Shown one piece after another: positions 35,401 through 46,739 of a DNA stretch of 60,000 bases (positions are counted from its first letter, which is position 1; each line of letters begins with the position of its first letter). This stretch comes from Takakia lepidozioides (lineage: Eukaryota; Streptophyta; Takakiopsida; Takakiales; Takakiaceae). The position numbers were made by a program, and so were the translations under genes. The stretch is from assembly GCA_030704615.1 (NCBI GenBank), contig CM060732.1, forward strand, positions 14,324,001-14,384,000. The letters run 5' to 3'. The notes beneath the pieces were generated by a model. It made no database searches and was not told the DNA's origin. It worked only from the letters and a program-made list of their open reading frames with translations.

Positions 35401-38400
35401 ATGTTCCACACAGCACACCACTTACAATGAGGGCCAAATGTGATGCTTGTAGGGAGCAGATCACTCATGAGGACACAGGTAGAACTCTGCTGGTTTAAGT
35501 GCCCAGTCATTTTGAAGACAGACTTGGCATCCAGAGTTTAACTTCACACGGGCTCGCCTTGCACCCAATATGCCGTTTTTGTTGTGGGATACAAGGCGAG
35601 TGGGGAAGGAGGGGGTTTGTCTGCTATGTGGTGCAATGCTGCCGCCGTGACCAAGATCCCTGCAGTCTGTAGCAGCAGATACTAAGCCATTTCTCATTCA
35701 AAACCGAGGTGTGCTATGCTCTCTCTCTCTCTCTCTTGGTAAGTCTCGATGTCAGCCCCTGACAAAGGTAGGTTCTGTCCCTTTGCGTTCCGCTCAAACC
35801 GGGTGCAGGGTCAATGGAGCACAAGGCTACGGCAAACAACGTCTTATGAGTAGATTCTGTGGACCCCCTGTCGGTGGACTAATGAGATTAAACTCAAGAT
35901 AGCTGAGAGACGAGCCCTCTATAAAGAGTGCTGCAATTTGGAAACCAACAGAGAATTGTGGGCGAGGTACTACCAGCTCCGTAAAGATATCAATCAGCTT
36001 GTTAGGTCTCAGAAGAAATTATACTGGGACAAGTTATACAGTGAAATAAACTCAAACCACCATGGTGGTAATGACAAGAAATTCTGGTTGGCCCTCCAAC
36101 GTTTGTACAAGCCGAAAAACGGTCAGCAAGTACAAGCGCTGAAGACTACTAAAGGCGCAGTGGTGACTTCATCGGTTGACATTGTCAAAACCTTTGAAAC
36201 TCACTACAGTATCCTTGGCAGAACTTCTAGGTCTAACAGTGAGGGGTCTTCTGCTGAATGGAGGGACACAGTTGGAAAAACTGTTCCTATGATTCAAAAC
36301 AGCCCTGATGAACTGGAGTATATTTCAATGGCTTATAATGCTCCCATTAGTTCTTCTGAGATTGTGGAAGCAATTGAACATTTAAATGGATATAAAGCTG
36401 GTGGACCTGATGTTATTGTCAACGAGCTTATCAAGCACGGTGGCGATCCCATGATAGAGGCCCTAGTTCTCCTCTTTAACCTTATCTGGAAGACTGAAAT
36501 GATCCCCTTTCACTGGCGACAGGGGGTCATTGTCATCTATACAAGAAGGGTGACAGAGAAGAACCGGGGAACTACCGTGGCATCACGCTCCTCAATGCTG
36601 TTGGCAAGACATTCTGCAGAGTTATAAGTACTCGTCTCGAGGTTGATCTGGAGTCTAGAGGTTGTTTCCACGAAGGCCAAGCTGGCTTTCGGCGAAACAG
36701 GGGCTGTGTGGATCATATCTTCACTCTAAGCCAGATTATCCAGGGAAGGAAAAAAGAAGGGAAACACACTTATGTCTTTTTCCTGGATGTCAAAAAGGCT
36801 TATGACAGTGTGGAGAGATGGCCTATGGTTCCGCCTCTGGTCTTGTGGGATCAAGGGAAAGATGTGGAGAGTTGTCCACAACTTGTATGCTCACACCAAA
36901 AGCTGTGTCACTGTTAGCGGACAGAAGTCCAACTTCTTTGACATAGACCAAGGTGTAGCTCAAGGATGTACTCTCTCCCCTCTGCTCTTCAATGTTTTCA
37001 TCAATCAACTCCTCGAGGATGTGGAAAGTGAGGGATTTGGGTTAAGGGTGGGTGATACCACCATACCAGCCCTTATGTTTGCGGATGACTTCGCAGGCAT
37101 AGGGGAGACTCCAACCAATCTCCAGGAGTTGATTGATTGCGCGAAGAGATACTTTGATCTTTGGGGGCTAGAGGCTAATGTCAGCAAATGTGCAGTGGTA
37201 GCATTCAACGACAGAGGAGAGGGAGGAAGTGATCTTAAGTGGCAGTGGGGTAGCCAAGAGATCCCGGTCCTCCCTTCCTACACTTACCTGGGCGTTGAGT
37301 TCTCCTCCAATTGTAATTGGGATGCTCATATCCGGAAAGTTGTTCAAACTGGCAAGGGCAAAGCTCTGGGGCTCACTAAATTTTTCCACTGCAGAGGGGT
37401 CAACTCTGAGGTTAAAAAAACCATGCTTTGTCACGTTATTAGACCTGCCTTGGAGTACGGATCTGCTATATGGGTTGATAACTCCAACCAGGCTAAGTCT
37501 CTAGAATCCATTCAAGTGGGGGTGCTTAAGGAGTGTATGTCAGCATGCTCCATCTGCTTTGTGTGGTGTGCCCAATAACTAGGCCCCAAAAGGGCCTGGG
37601 CTTTTGGCTCAGCCTGGAGACTTTCAAAGTTGGTAAACAGAGGTACAGCAACAAATAATTTGATGGATTTGAAGAGGGCGTCTCTCTGGTGAGAGTATCC
37701 AGGACAATGAATCAGAGAGAGAGGGAGAAATGAAATGAAATGGTGCTTATAATGTCCGCGGAAAGCTCATAGAGCTTATGGGACAAAATGGAAGAAAACA
37801 TGAGAGAGGAAACAAAACCAGAACCCAAGAATAAGAACTAAAGTTCTAGCGATTGTCTAAGGGTGAAGGCCTCGTGCAGGTAGGCTGCCAAGCATTTTTT
37901 ATCCTCATAGTGGAAGACTTCAGAGAGTGGAGAGAGAGAATGTACTCATAAGACGTTTGCCGTAGCCTTGTGGCCATAGACCCCGCGCTCAGTTTGAGCG
38001 GAACACAAAGGGACAGAAACTACCTGAGAGAGATTGTACTCATAAGACGTTGTTTGCCGTAGCCTTGTGGCCATTGACCCCGCGCCCAGTTTGAGCGGGA
38101 ACAAAAGGGACAGAACCTACCTCTGTCAGGGGCTGACGTTGGTAGTAAGACTTACCTCCATATAAAGAATTAATCCGGGTTTTCCAGATATCCTCTAGAA
38201 ATCCCTTCACACAAGCATCAATCTGCTGTGTGTGATTTGCCCAAAAACTAGGCCTCAGGAGGGCCTGGGCTTTTGGCTCAGCCTCGAGACTTTCCAAGTT
38301 GGTAAACAGGGGTACAGGCACAATTCCCTTAATAGATTTGAAGAGAGCGTCTCTTTGATGAGAGAACCCCGGACAGTGTATCAGAAAATGAATACTGTCT

Positions 38401-38969
38401 TCAGATTGCCCACACAACGGGCAATTGCACTCTCCCTTTCTTCTCTGCTTCTGTTTGCTGTTCAAAGGTAGGCTTCCTGCCCTGAGTTTAAATTTCAGTC
38501 TAGTGCCGAGAGTGGGTAGACCCTTGAGGTCATCCAAGATGTCCTCCCCCATGTCACAGACTGGAAACAAGTTCAGGGAAGTTTTCTGCCTAACTTCATT
38601 TTCATCAGACAATCTCATGGCGGCTGAGGACACTACAGCCTCTAAGTCAGATTTATCCAGCAGGGTCAAGACTTGCGGATCCATTCCAGGTCCTTGAGGA
38701 TCTCTTCTACTCTCTTCTGCCAGGACTTAGCCTGTTTGACAGGGCGGTCCTGTTTCCAAGATATAGAGTCGATTAACTTAGGATATCTGGCTTATGTAAA
38801 GGGATCTCTAGAGGATATCTGGAAAACTCGGATCAATGCTTTATACCAAGGGAAGTCTTACTACCAACGTCAGCCCCTGACAGAGGTAGGGTTCTGTCCC
38901 TTTGTGTTCCGCAAACTGTGCGCGGGGTCAATGGCCACAAGGCTACGGCAAAACAACGTCTTATGAGTA

Positions 38970-39010
<41 letters not shown>

Positions 39011-42000
39011 CTTTCCGCAGACGTTATAAAGTACCATTTCATTTCATTTCTGTATAACCAGACTGTCAAGGTTGCATGTGGACAAGTGCCTCCGTGAGCG
39101 CCTTAATGCCAGTTGCAGTAAAATAAGTTTATATCTGCAGCCGAGTTGCAGGGATAAGCTAAACCCTGGTTGGTGCAAACCCCACGAAAGGCTCCGGGAG
39201 GGTTAGTTTCCCGCAGGATCAATAGTCGTAAGGCTATGGCAAGCCAACATTCGCAGGGAGCGGCATGAGTATAATCTCTCCCTGAACTTGTTTCCAGTTT
39301 GTGAGATGGGTGAGGACCTTAAGAATGTTCTGAAGGGCTTACCCACCCTCGGCACTAGACTGGAATTTAAACTCGAGGTGGGGAGTCCAGAGACTACCTT
39401 TGAACAATAAACAGATGCAGAGAGGAAAGGGAGATTGTAATTGCCCAATATCTATTTTCTCATACAATGTCCAGGGTATTCTCATCAGAGAGTGACCCTC
39501 TTCAAGACCATCAAGAACATAAACCCTGCACCTCTGTTCACCAACTTTCAGAATCTTGAGGCTGAGCCTAAAGCACTGGCCCTGTTAGGTCTAATTGCTG
39601 GGCAGCTCACTTAGCCATGTGTGAAGGGCTTTCTAGAGGAACTCCGGATAGCCCGAACCAATAGTTTATACAAAGGGTAAGTACCAATACTGGAGTGAGC
39701 CCCTCACAAAGGTAGTATCTGTTCCCTCTTGTTCCGCTCAAACTGGGCGTGGGGTCTATGGCCACAAGGCGAAGTCAAACACGGTCTTATGAGTACACCC
39801 TCTCTCTCTCACACACACACACACACACAAGCCTAGAAATGGACAATATTCATAAAACTTTATTGTCCTCAATGCACATGTGAAAAGCCAAGGACTTTCG
39901 GAAGGCTATAAATGCTCAATAGTTATAAGGTGGATTCCTTTAGTAAGACCAAACGAGAGACAGGGGAGAAAGACACAAGAAACACATATTGTGTTGCAAA
40001 TTGGCATGGGAGGGCTAACCAGGAAGGCATCGCATATCTGCCATCAACAGTGAACCAGGGCTTCTTGAGGGAGGCCACGAATTGGACACAATTCCCACTG
40101 ACATGCTGGAGACAGCCACCCGAGAATCATCAGCATGAGAACCAGCTTTAGAGATCAAAGATCCCAATTCGCCCACTCCCCTTCTGCTTCATCGGCCCCA
40201 AACTCCCACCTATATGCTAGAGATGAATCTACCGTGAATATGGCCATAAGTGAGTTTTCCCTTTCAAACCTGCTCAGTAACCACAGTTTTTTAATCAGCA
40301 ATAGTGGAAGGTAGTGAAATGTGCTTTGGCAGGGCCTACAGCACTCACCTATTATGGAAGTGAAGTGGTGACAGCGCGCCAAAAGGAGAACCAACAGCTA
40401 TAAGAGAATCACCTCGTTTCCTGGATTCTGCCATCAAGTATCCAGCAGGCATCTGCACAAATGATGTCAACCTGAGCGAATGAACAGATCAAAATCCAGC
40501 CAGAGAGGAAACAACCTCAAGCATTGAAACATGTAGGAAGCCATAGTTGCACAGCATTCATCTTCCTTGTCAGCTCGATTTGAATGTTAGGGCACATCAC
40601 AAGTGTTCCTTGACAAACTTCTTCTCTTTTGCCACATCCTCTCGGTGCTGCTAAGTGTCTTCAAAAGTTAAAAGTATGAATCAAAGGTGGCAAGCAACAG
40701 TCAACCTGGGAAATTCCATGGAACTCCTGGAGCTTCTGAAGACAACCATTAAGGGCAGCATAGTCGCCTCCTTGTGAACCCACTGTCAAAACCGCTACCC
40801 TAGTAGCTGCCATGGCTACAACTCCCAATCTGCTTACACCAGCTAGAGTCTGGGAGGCAGATTGTCTATCACCTCTTGGCTCATGTTGCAAAGTTACATC
40901 ATCCTGCATAATCCAAGGGCCGTGTTACAACTCTTGTATTATGTTCATCCATCCATCTTCATTAACTGCTAAACACAGAGCAGACTATGATTGCAACAGT
41001 AGTATTGCAGATGCATCCCATGTCACATCAGTTGCTATCCATTACAGACTTGATTGTGCGGTCATACAAATCGGCAGAGGCACCATATCTTTCATTGAGA
41101 TACTCTACAGCAGACTTGGTTATGATCAGCTTCTCACCCCTCTTCTATATTCGCATTGAGAATGTACTCATAAGACGACGTTTGCCAGTGCCTCTTCTAA
41201 ATTTGCATTGAGTACTCATAAGACGTTGTGTGCCGTAGCCTTGTGGCCATTGACCCCGCACCCAGTTTGAGCGGGAACAAAAGGGACAGAACCTACCTCT
41301 GTCAGGGGCTGACGTTGGTAGTAAGACTTACCTCCATATAAAGAATTAATCCGGGTTTTCCAGATATCCTCTAGAAATCCCTTCACACAAGCATCAATCT
41401 GCTGTGTGTGATTTGCCCAAAAACTAGGCCTCAGGAGGGCCTGGGCTTTTGGCTCAGCCTCGAGACTTTCCAAGTTGGTAAACAGGGGTACAGGCACAAT
41501 TCCCTTAATAGATTTGAAGAGAGCGTCTCTTTGGTGAGAGAACCCCGGACAGTGTATCAGAAAATGAATACTGTCTTCAGATTGCCCACACAACGGGCAA
41601 TTGCACTCTCCCTTTCCTCTCTGCTTCTGTTTGCTGTTCAAAGGTAGGCATCCTGCCCTGAGTTTAAATTTCAGTCTAGTGCCGAGAGTGGGTAGACCCT
41701 TGAGGTCATCCAAGATGTCCTCCCCCATGTCACAGACTGGAAACAAGTTCAGGGAAGTTTGCATTGAGAGAGAGATAGAGAGATAGAGAGAAATCCCAGA
41801 CAAAAGAATAAAAAGTGTAATTAAGGAGCCGGCTTCCCAATGTTGGGTGCTCCTCAACCCATGGAGAGATAAATGTCTGACCAACCAGCTGCAAGAAAAC
41901 CATGCAATCTAGCAGCCCACTTCTTCCAGTGGCTTCGGTAAGGGGACATCCAAAGATGCCTGAAGGCAGAGAAAAACTGAACTCCTTGAGTAGCTGCAAA

Positions 42001-44225
42001 TGAGTGCCTTCAAGATCAAGATGAAGTTTGACCTGAAGCTGTGTGTCTGTTAGGACCTCAGCAGTGAGGAGACTGTGTAATTGCTGTGCATTGTCCTCTA
42101 CTGAAGCTAATGCCCAGCCCACCTCCCACACTCCCTTGACGCTGCCTCCATGCACATCCAGCAAGTCTTGTAGAGCTGTCCCTGCTGCCGGCACATCGAC
42201 CTATGTCTCGCACACACCAACCCATGTTTGAGGCAGTCATGATTGTGTATGCATGCATGAATGTGGAGTGGCAAAACACTTGTGAATGGCAAAACTAACA
42301 TCATGCTCACAACAGCTGCCTCTCAGTTAGCAGAAATTGAGTTACCAACAACTTTAGGTAAAGAACTTGTGCTTCTGGAAAATATCTCCAGATCAAAAAT
42401 GTAGAAAAACCAACGGACATTCTTTGCTAGCCACGGCTTTGTTAAGAACCACATTGAGCAAGCAGCAGCCACAAACAAGACATACGCACCACAGTCAAGA
42501 GTTGAGCAGGTAACCAACAGACTGAATGGTCTCCAGAGTGCACACCTTCAATGGAACTATGTGACACCTGTACGGCATAACCCGCCGAATTAGCGACACA
42601 CGCTTGCTTCTACATCCTCATCCAATTCTTTTCCACATTCCTATGCATTACCCACTCCGCTCCATGCAACTGCTGAGAATAATACATAAAATTGTTCTAG
42701 TTGTCATGCCTGCAACTGGAGCTATCCTGATCTACCATTACGGAACATGCATGTCAAGGTGGAAAAGAACATGCTTCCCTATACCGCGACAGTCCTCAAG
42801 ACAACTTTGCCCCTTGGTTTTTTTAATAATAGCCCTTTCTCCTACAAGGATTTTCAAGAAGAAACTAGCAGCTGCTTGAGTGCAAAGACTCCAGCACACT
42901 CTAACCATCACACTGGCCAGAAAAGAAACATACTGTCAATTCCGCCCATTATTTGATTCTCTTCATCAGTCTCAAGGAATATACTTCAGCATGCCACCAA
43001 TGCAATTTAAGAACACACCTCAACTAGGATGTCCACCTCAGTGCCTCGGATGAGTTTAGGGGATTCCTGAACACAATAACCACATGGCCAAAAAACCAAC
43101 AATGTCAAGTGCAATACTGACATGAAAATATAAACATAATTTTCACGAGGAGCAAAGAGGTAAATTACATTCAACAGCCTTGGACTGTAGGAGAATGCTA
43201 ACCTCGGCAGATGATGATCCATGAGACCTTTGAGCCAGAAATGGCTCCACAATAGAGGCACAAGTGATCACCACCAAGGGCTCACATGACTCTGACTTTT
43301 CGCACTCCTCAAGCCTCAAAGAAGATTTCCTGGCCTGGTCCATGTCAATGCCACCAAGCACAAGGAAGCCTGACGCAGACAGAGTAGTGTCGCCTGACCT
43401 GTCCAAATTATTGAAGTGTCATTTAACCAGAAGTGCTTTGTTTGCACAACCAATGAAAGACGACATGCCAACGATCCAACGACTCACTCAACTTCAGTAA
43501 CATACATCTTATTCACATTTTATGTTCTTTGTAGTCTAAATAGAGATTTCACATCACAATAACGTAACTCAGAGATGAACAACATGTCGTCGTCTATGTC
43601 ATTTTCAAGTTACACAATCACATGGGCTAAAAAAGTGATCTCGCCAATGCATGAAATCCTGCATGACAGAAATACTTCATAAAGGTAGGATTTAACCTAA
43701 ATTCACTGAAAAGTTCAGCCGCACTTGTTTATTTAGATATGCCTGTTTTGGAACATAGAAATCAGCATGCACACTCCACACCCATGCTCACCTTCATTTA
43801 TTACTTACCTACCTAGCTACCATTCCCATCTCCCACAGGGCATGATGTCAAGAGACTAACAGTGGACAACTCACTCAGAATGGAAAAACGCATGCCGGCG
43901 CATTTTTCGTCCCTTTGGATCCTGTTGTTAAATGCCAGGCATAAATTGTGAGTATTCATGACCCTAGTCTGTCCCTCGCTCCAGGGGCATCTATGGCCAC
44001 GAGACTACAGCAAGCAACCTCTAATGAGTACATCATCTCTGAAGACTCTTTCATGACCAAAAATTAAACCTGGGATTGAGCAAACAAGCATGAAGCTTCA
44101 GTAGTATGAGAGCTACCACATGTATAGCTAAGAGGCATGGTAGAAAGAAATAAACTTACAGGGCCATGCACGCGCACCATGACTGCAGCATGGCGTGCTA
44201 CATCCATTGCTGTCTGAGGTGCCAT
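32483..44225 (-). CDS. DEG15: DEG15, peroxisomal/glyoxysomal trypsin-like processing protease, complete
   Basis: Fourteen minus-strand exons could be assembled: 44225-44160, 43921-43875, 43398-43203, 43066-43017, 42545-42515, 42200-41886, 40903-40784, 40452-40349, 40105-40020, 35385-35291, 35049-34182, 33927-33714, 33422-33328, 32829-32483. All junctions are GT..AG and the phases sum to 878 codons. The catalytic triad is visible: His in ILTNAHLLEPWRFG (about residue 477), Asp in GPLDIALLQL (about 618), Ser in HPGGSGGAV (about 714). The protein ends SRL, a peroxisomal PTS1 signal. DEG15 cleaves PTS2 presequences from proteins imported into peroxisomes. At 877 residues it is longer than the Arabidopsis protein (about 709). 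The 31-nt exon is the least certain. No stop or frameshift was found, so the gene is probably live despite transposon-filled introns. Confidence 0.93.
35712..35870 (+). mobile_element. LINE 3' tail fragment
   Basis: After a CT tract, GTCAGCCCCTGACAAAGGTAG and GGCTACGGCAAACAACGTCT match the 3' end of the LINE family repeated in this intron. The fragment ends TTATGAGTA and is followed at once by a RT-coding piece of the same kind of element. Confidence 0.75.
35875..37555 (+). pseudogene. LINE reverse transcriptase, 5'-truncated
   Basis: This is a non-LTR retrotransposon RT domain. HEL-rich upstream sequence (LWARYYQLRKDINQL) leads into YKAGGPDVIVNELIK, GFRRNRGCVDHIFTL (across a frame change near 36640), FFLDVKKAYDSV, QGVAQGCTLSPLLFNVF and MFADDFAGIG, the FADD catalytic motif at about 37077. 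A thumb region with YTYLGVEF and a C-terminal connection follow. Frameshifts lie near 36530 and 36820. No endonuclease domain is present, so it is a 5'-truncated dead copy in an intron of DEG15. At about 37545 it abuts an opposite-strand piece of the same family. Confidence 0.85.
37545..38034 (-). mobile_element. LINE 3' fragments, minus strand (several pieces)
   Basis: Positions 37555-37720 are the reverse complement of the LINE 3' coding region (the zinc-finger tail seen in full at 38.1 kb). A tail piece follows at 37735-37790 with GAAATGAAATGAAATGG and CGGAAAGCTC. At 37935-38034 there is a further 3' end containing TGTACTCATAAGACG and TTTGCCGTAGCCTTGTGGCC. Confidence 0.7.
38034..38795 (-). 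mobile_element. LINE 3' region with C-terminal zinc finger, minus strand
   Basis: The minus strand encodes the C-terminal end of the LINE ORF2: a linker with DILDDLKGLPTLGTRLKFKL, then CNCPLCGQSEDSIHFLIHC (a CCHC zinc finger), and the tail LEDIWKTRINSLYGGKSYY. It runs into the shared 3' end TACTCATAAGACG (reverse complement). It is almost identical to 41213-41757, which implies recent activity. It meets an opposite-strand fragment head to head at about 38795. Confidence 0.85.
38796..39060 (+). mobile_element. LINE 3' end with CT-repeat tail
   Basis: Plus-strand LEDIWKTRINALYQGKSYY and the shared 3' end CAACGTCTTATGAGTACATT lead into a pure CT run (38970-39007). Then come GAGCTTTCCGCAGACG and ATTTCATTTCATTTC, which appear to be the true 3' terminus of the family. 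Confidence 0.8.
39225..39830 (+). mobile_element. Older LINE 3' fragment
   Basis: A diverged plus-strand copy: CCCTGAACTTGTTTCCAGTTTGTGAGATGGG, a decayed zinc-finger region and GTCTATGGCCACAAGGC, ending CTTATGAGTACACC followed by CT and CA microsatellites (39800-39830). It is clearly older than the copies at 38.0 and 41.2 kb. Confidence 0.75.
41213..41757 (-). mobile_element. Young 5'-truncated LINE copy with target-site duplication
   Basis: This 545-bp minus-strand copy of the LINE 3' region is nearly identical to 38034-38580. It is flanked by a perfect 11-bp duplication TTTGCATTGAG at 41202-41212 and 41758-41768. It lies in a DEG15 intron, 130 bp from the exon at 41886-42200. Just left of it a 37-bp stub of the same 3' end (41159-41195) lies between two similar CCTCTTCTA..GCATTGAG words, an earlier insertion at the same spot. 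Confidence 0.9.
43975..44040 (+). mobile_element. Very short LINE 3' end relic
   Basis: GGCATCTATGGCCACGAGACTACAGCAAGCAACCTCTAATGAGTACATC resembles the last 50 bp of the LINE family, decayed. It lies in the first intron of DEG15. Confidence 0.5.
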
Positions 44226-45470
44226 TCCAGTGTCTTGTACATGCACTCGTACACCAATTTTACTGCCAAACCTGCCCCCTGCTAGCTTGCTTTGCCTGAC
44301 ATCAAGTTGAGACCAGCCCCTTAATAGGGAACTCTGCCACTTGAGGGCCCATGGATTTTCACACCAACAAACCTTGTCAGGGAGAGTCTATTGGCCTTTG
44401 GATCATTTCGTCCACAATGTCTACAAGATTGAGGACTACATTTATAATCGTCAAGGAACCTTCATCCAACCTCTCCATCTGATCATAAGGTCATTCAGCA
44501 CGTCTGCACTGGAACAAAATGGCCAGTCTTCTCCTTGGTTCGGTCACTGCTTCAAAACATTTTGGAGAAAATTTGATGCTGCCTGCCATGTCATTAACTG
44601 TAGAAATGCGGGAAAAAACATCCATCAGACTCATGTACACGTCTTAGACGCCATCTATTCTAGTTACTCAGGAAGCTTCAATCCGCAGGAGAACAGAGGA
44701 GAATATAACCCTCAACATCAAACGTTGAGCATCTTCAAATTTGGTGGACAGTCTCATGTAAATCTCTGCCATGCTTTTCAATCAAGCTTTCTTGCTGCTT
44801 AGCTCTTCACTACAACTCCCCGGAAAAACATAGAGGAGTCGCAATTAGGCAGTCCGGCAATCAATCCTGCCTCAACGACTAAAGAAAAACACAATTTCTG
44901 ACAGACAGCCTTATCCGCGTAAACGAGCACTCCGAAAATTGCAAACAAGACAATAATATGCATCCTTCCGAAGCAAACAAACCACCTGGAAAAATTACCA
45001 CCTAATAACCACTCCCCTCTTACTTTCCCTGCACGCTTACTAGCATAAACTAGACGTCCAAACAGCACATAAAGCTACAATCTCGTTCATCTCCTCCTGT
45101 TCCACATCCCCGCCATGCCCATTTCCGCCGATTCAGAGCAGAAAACTTTGCATGCTTCGCTTCTACCTGATTTCCACAGAAAAAACATCAAGGGGAAAAC
45201 TATCTGCAGAGAAAGTCGAGGCCTACGGAATTCAAATCACACAAACGCTAAACAGATTCCACATCTTCTGACTGACATCCAGCGAGGGAAGAAAAACCAT
45301 CTGACTGCCAATTCAAAAAGCAGATAAAATTCAAAACAAGCAAGGAACCTTGCTCCTTCGATTCTCCCTGCCGCCGATGCAATCCACGGGGGACTTGAAG
45401 AGGGGGGAAGCGGGGAGCTTTCCTCGTCTCGGTGACTGACGGGCCCACCATCGCCATCCCTCCATGCACA
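44226..45470. other. Upstream region of DEG15, no gene seen
   Basis: This should hold the promoter and 5' untranslated region of DEG15 (minus strand). A 153-codon plus-strand ORF at 44341-44802 shows no family resemblance. No other structure was recognised. Confidence 0.45.
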
Positions 45471-45471
45471 C

Positions 45472-45745
45472 ATGCATGGCCATTACTAGGGCAGGGTGGG
45501 TGGCCACAGGGACCCAGTCTGGGGTTCAAATCCTCCTACACCTCATCTAGTCTGGCCCGAAGGTTGATGAGTTGCCGGCGGACAGCATTATCCACAAGGC
45601 CGGCAGCTTCAATAATCCATAGCCAAAGGAGGCAAAGATGCGGAGCGGCCACGTGGGTCGCCTTCAAGCAGCCTTCCGTCTGGGTTGCCCGATGTATGTT
45701 TCAATAATGAACTAACTGCCAGTAAAAAATAAAAAATAAAAAAAT
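45472..45745 (+). mobile_element. tRNA-type SINE
   Basis: Near its start it has TAGGGCAGGGTGG, a box A-like word at about 45488, and 33 bp later GGTTCAAATCC, a good box B. The spacing is that of an internal RNA polymerase III promoter. About 200 bp of non-tRNA body follow, ending in an A-rich AAAAAATAAAAAATAAA tail. The target duplication is not clear. Confidence 0.7.
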
Positions 45746-45889
45746 AAACTCTGCATACCCCAGATCGTTTATCTTTCTTCCTTTCTTTCTTATTTATTTA
45801 TTTTTAGAGAACACGGGACTGTGAAGCTCGATTCCGGTGGGGGGGGGGGGGGGGGGCTGCGGGCGGGGTGGTTATTCCCCTTCCTCTAT

Positions 45890-45969
45890 CGGCTTAGTTT
45901 AGCAACGGGGGAATATAGTCTATAAAGCAGGCCTGGCAAAGAGGACGGAATCTCCCTCAGAGGATACAA
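45890..45969 (+). repeat. 80-bp direct repeat flanking a retroelement relic, left copy
   Basis: CGGCTTAGTTTAGCAAC, AGCAGGCCTGGCAAAGA and ACGGAATCTCCCTCA match 49211-49289 in the same orientation. It may be the edge of a long terminal repeat; the similarity does not extend far on either side. A run of 17 G lies just before it (45838-45856). Confidence 0.7.
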
Positions 45970-46059
45970 ATGAGGGTGCCGGTCGATCACACTAAGAACC
46001 CACAGGCTGTTGCTAGTGCTGTACTATCTCATGATTTCAAGCTTATGCATTGTGACTCT

Positions 46060-46690
46060 TGAACGATTCGCAAGGAACGCATACATCCTTTAATGACCCA
46101 ATGTCATATTGGGCATCTTTCTTTTTCATGTGTCGTTGATACAGGATGCACCATGTCTGCTATTCCCCTTAGTATTGTTCGCATTTTAGGACTCAAATTG
46201 ACATCTGCCAAAGGCTTAGAGGTCACTATTGCTGATGGCACTGCCTATGAACCCATGGGTTTGGTCTACCCATCCAAGTTAGTGGCAAAACAGTGGTACT
46301 ACTAACCTGCATTGTCACTTTGGGGGAGCAGTTACTCCTAGGCCTTGATTGGATGAAGGGGGCAGAGGCTAGCCTTGATATTATGGGCAGTGTGATGTGG
46401 CTTCACAATGGTGAGGGGCAGCCCTACAAGGTAAACCTTAACTCAGTGACTCTGGCAGCTGGTATATCCATGGCAAACTACTCTCGATTCAAATTTCAAG
46501 CTAGCCAATGAGGGAAAATGTGGGCCCACATTAGAATTGGGCTTGATTTAGTCAATTCCAAGCCCCAGAGGGCTGTCTTTATCAATGGTAGTTCCCTTCA
46601 CCTGGTAAGAAGTCAGGCCCGCCCCTGCCTGTGGCAAAAAAACACCATGTTGGTCCGTGCTCCCATTGATCTTGTCATTCCTGCTTTTTC
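46060..46690 (+). pseudogene. Retroelement aspartic protease region
   Basis: The frame reads FSCVVDTGCTMSAIPLSIV (DTG catalytic motif) then VTIADGT, and in a shifted frame LLLGLDWMKGAEASLDI, the usual end of a gypsy-type retropepsin. Frame changes near 46290 and a stop at 46510 make it inactive. Downstream plus-strand sequence (AVFINGSSLHLVRSQ) may be continuing pol. The fragment faces a gag gene on the opposite strand, so the region is rearranged. Confidence 0.7.
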
Positions 46691-46739
46691 CCAATGATGA
46701 GTGCCTTCTGGTCTAGCTTTTGCTTGTCCTCAAGGTCAT

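Noticed and set aside
38970-39007. Regulatory GAGA element
   Set aside because: The pure CT run is part of the LINE 3' tail, found at other copies too.
44341-44802. 153-codon plus-strand ORF upstream of DEG15
   Set aside because: No family resemblance, no splice context, and it lies where the DEG15 promoter is expected.
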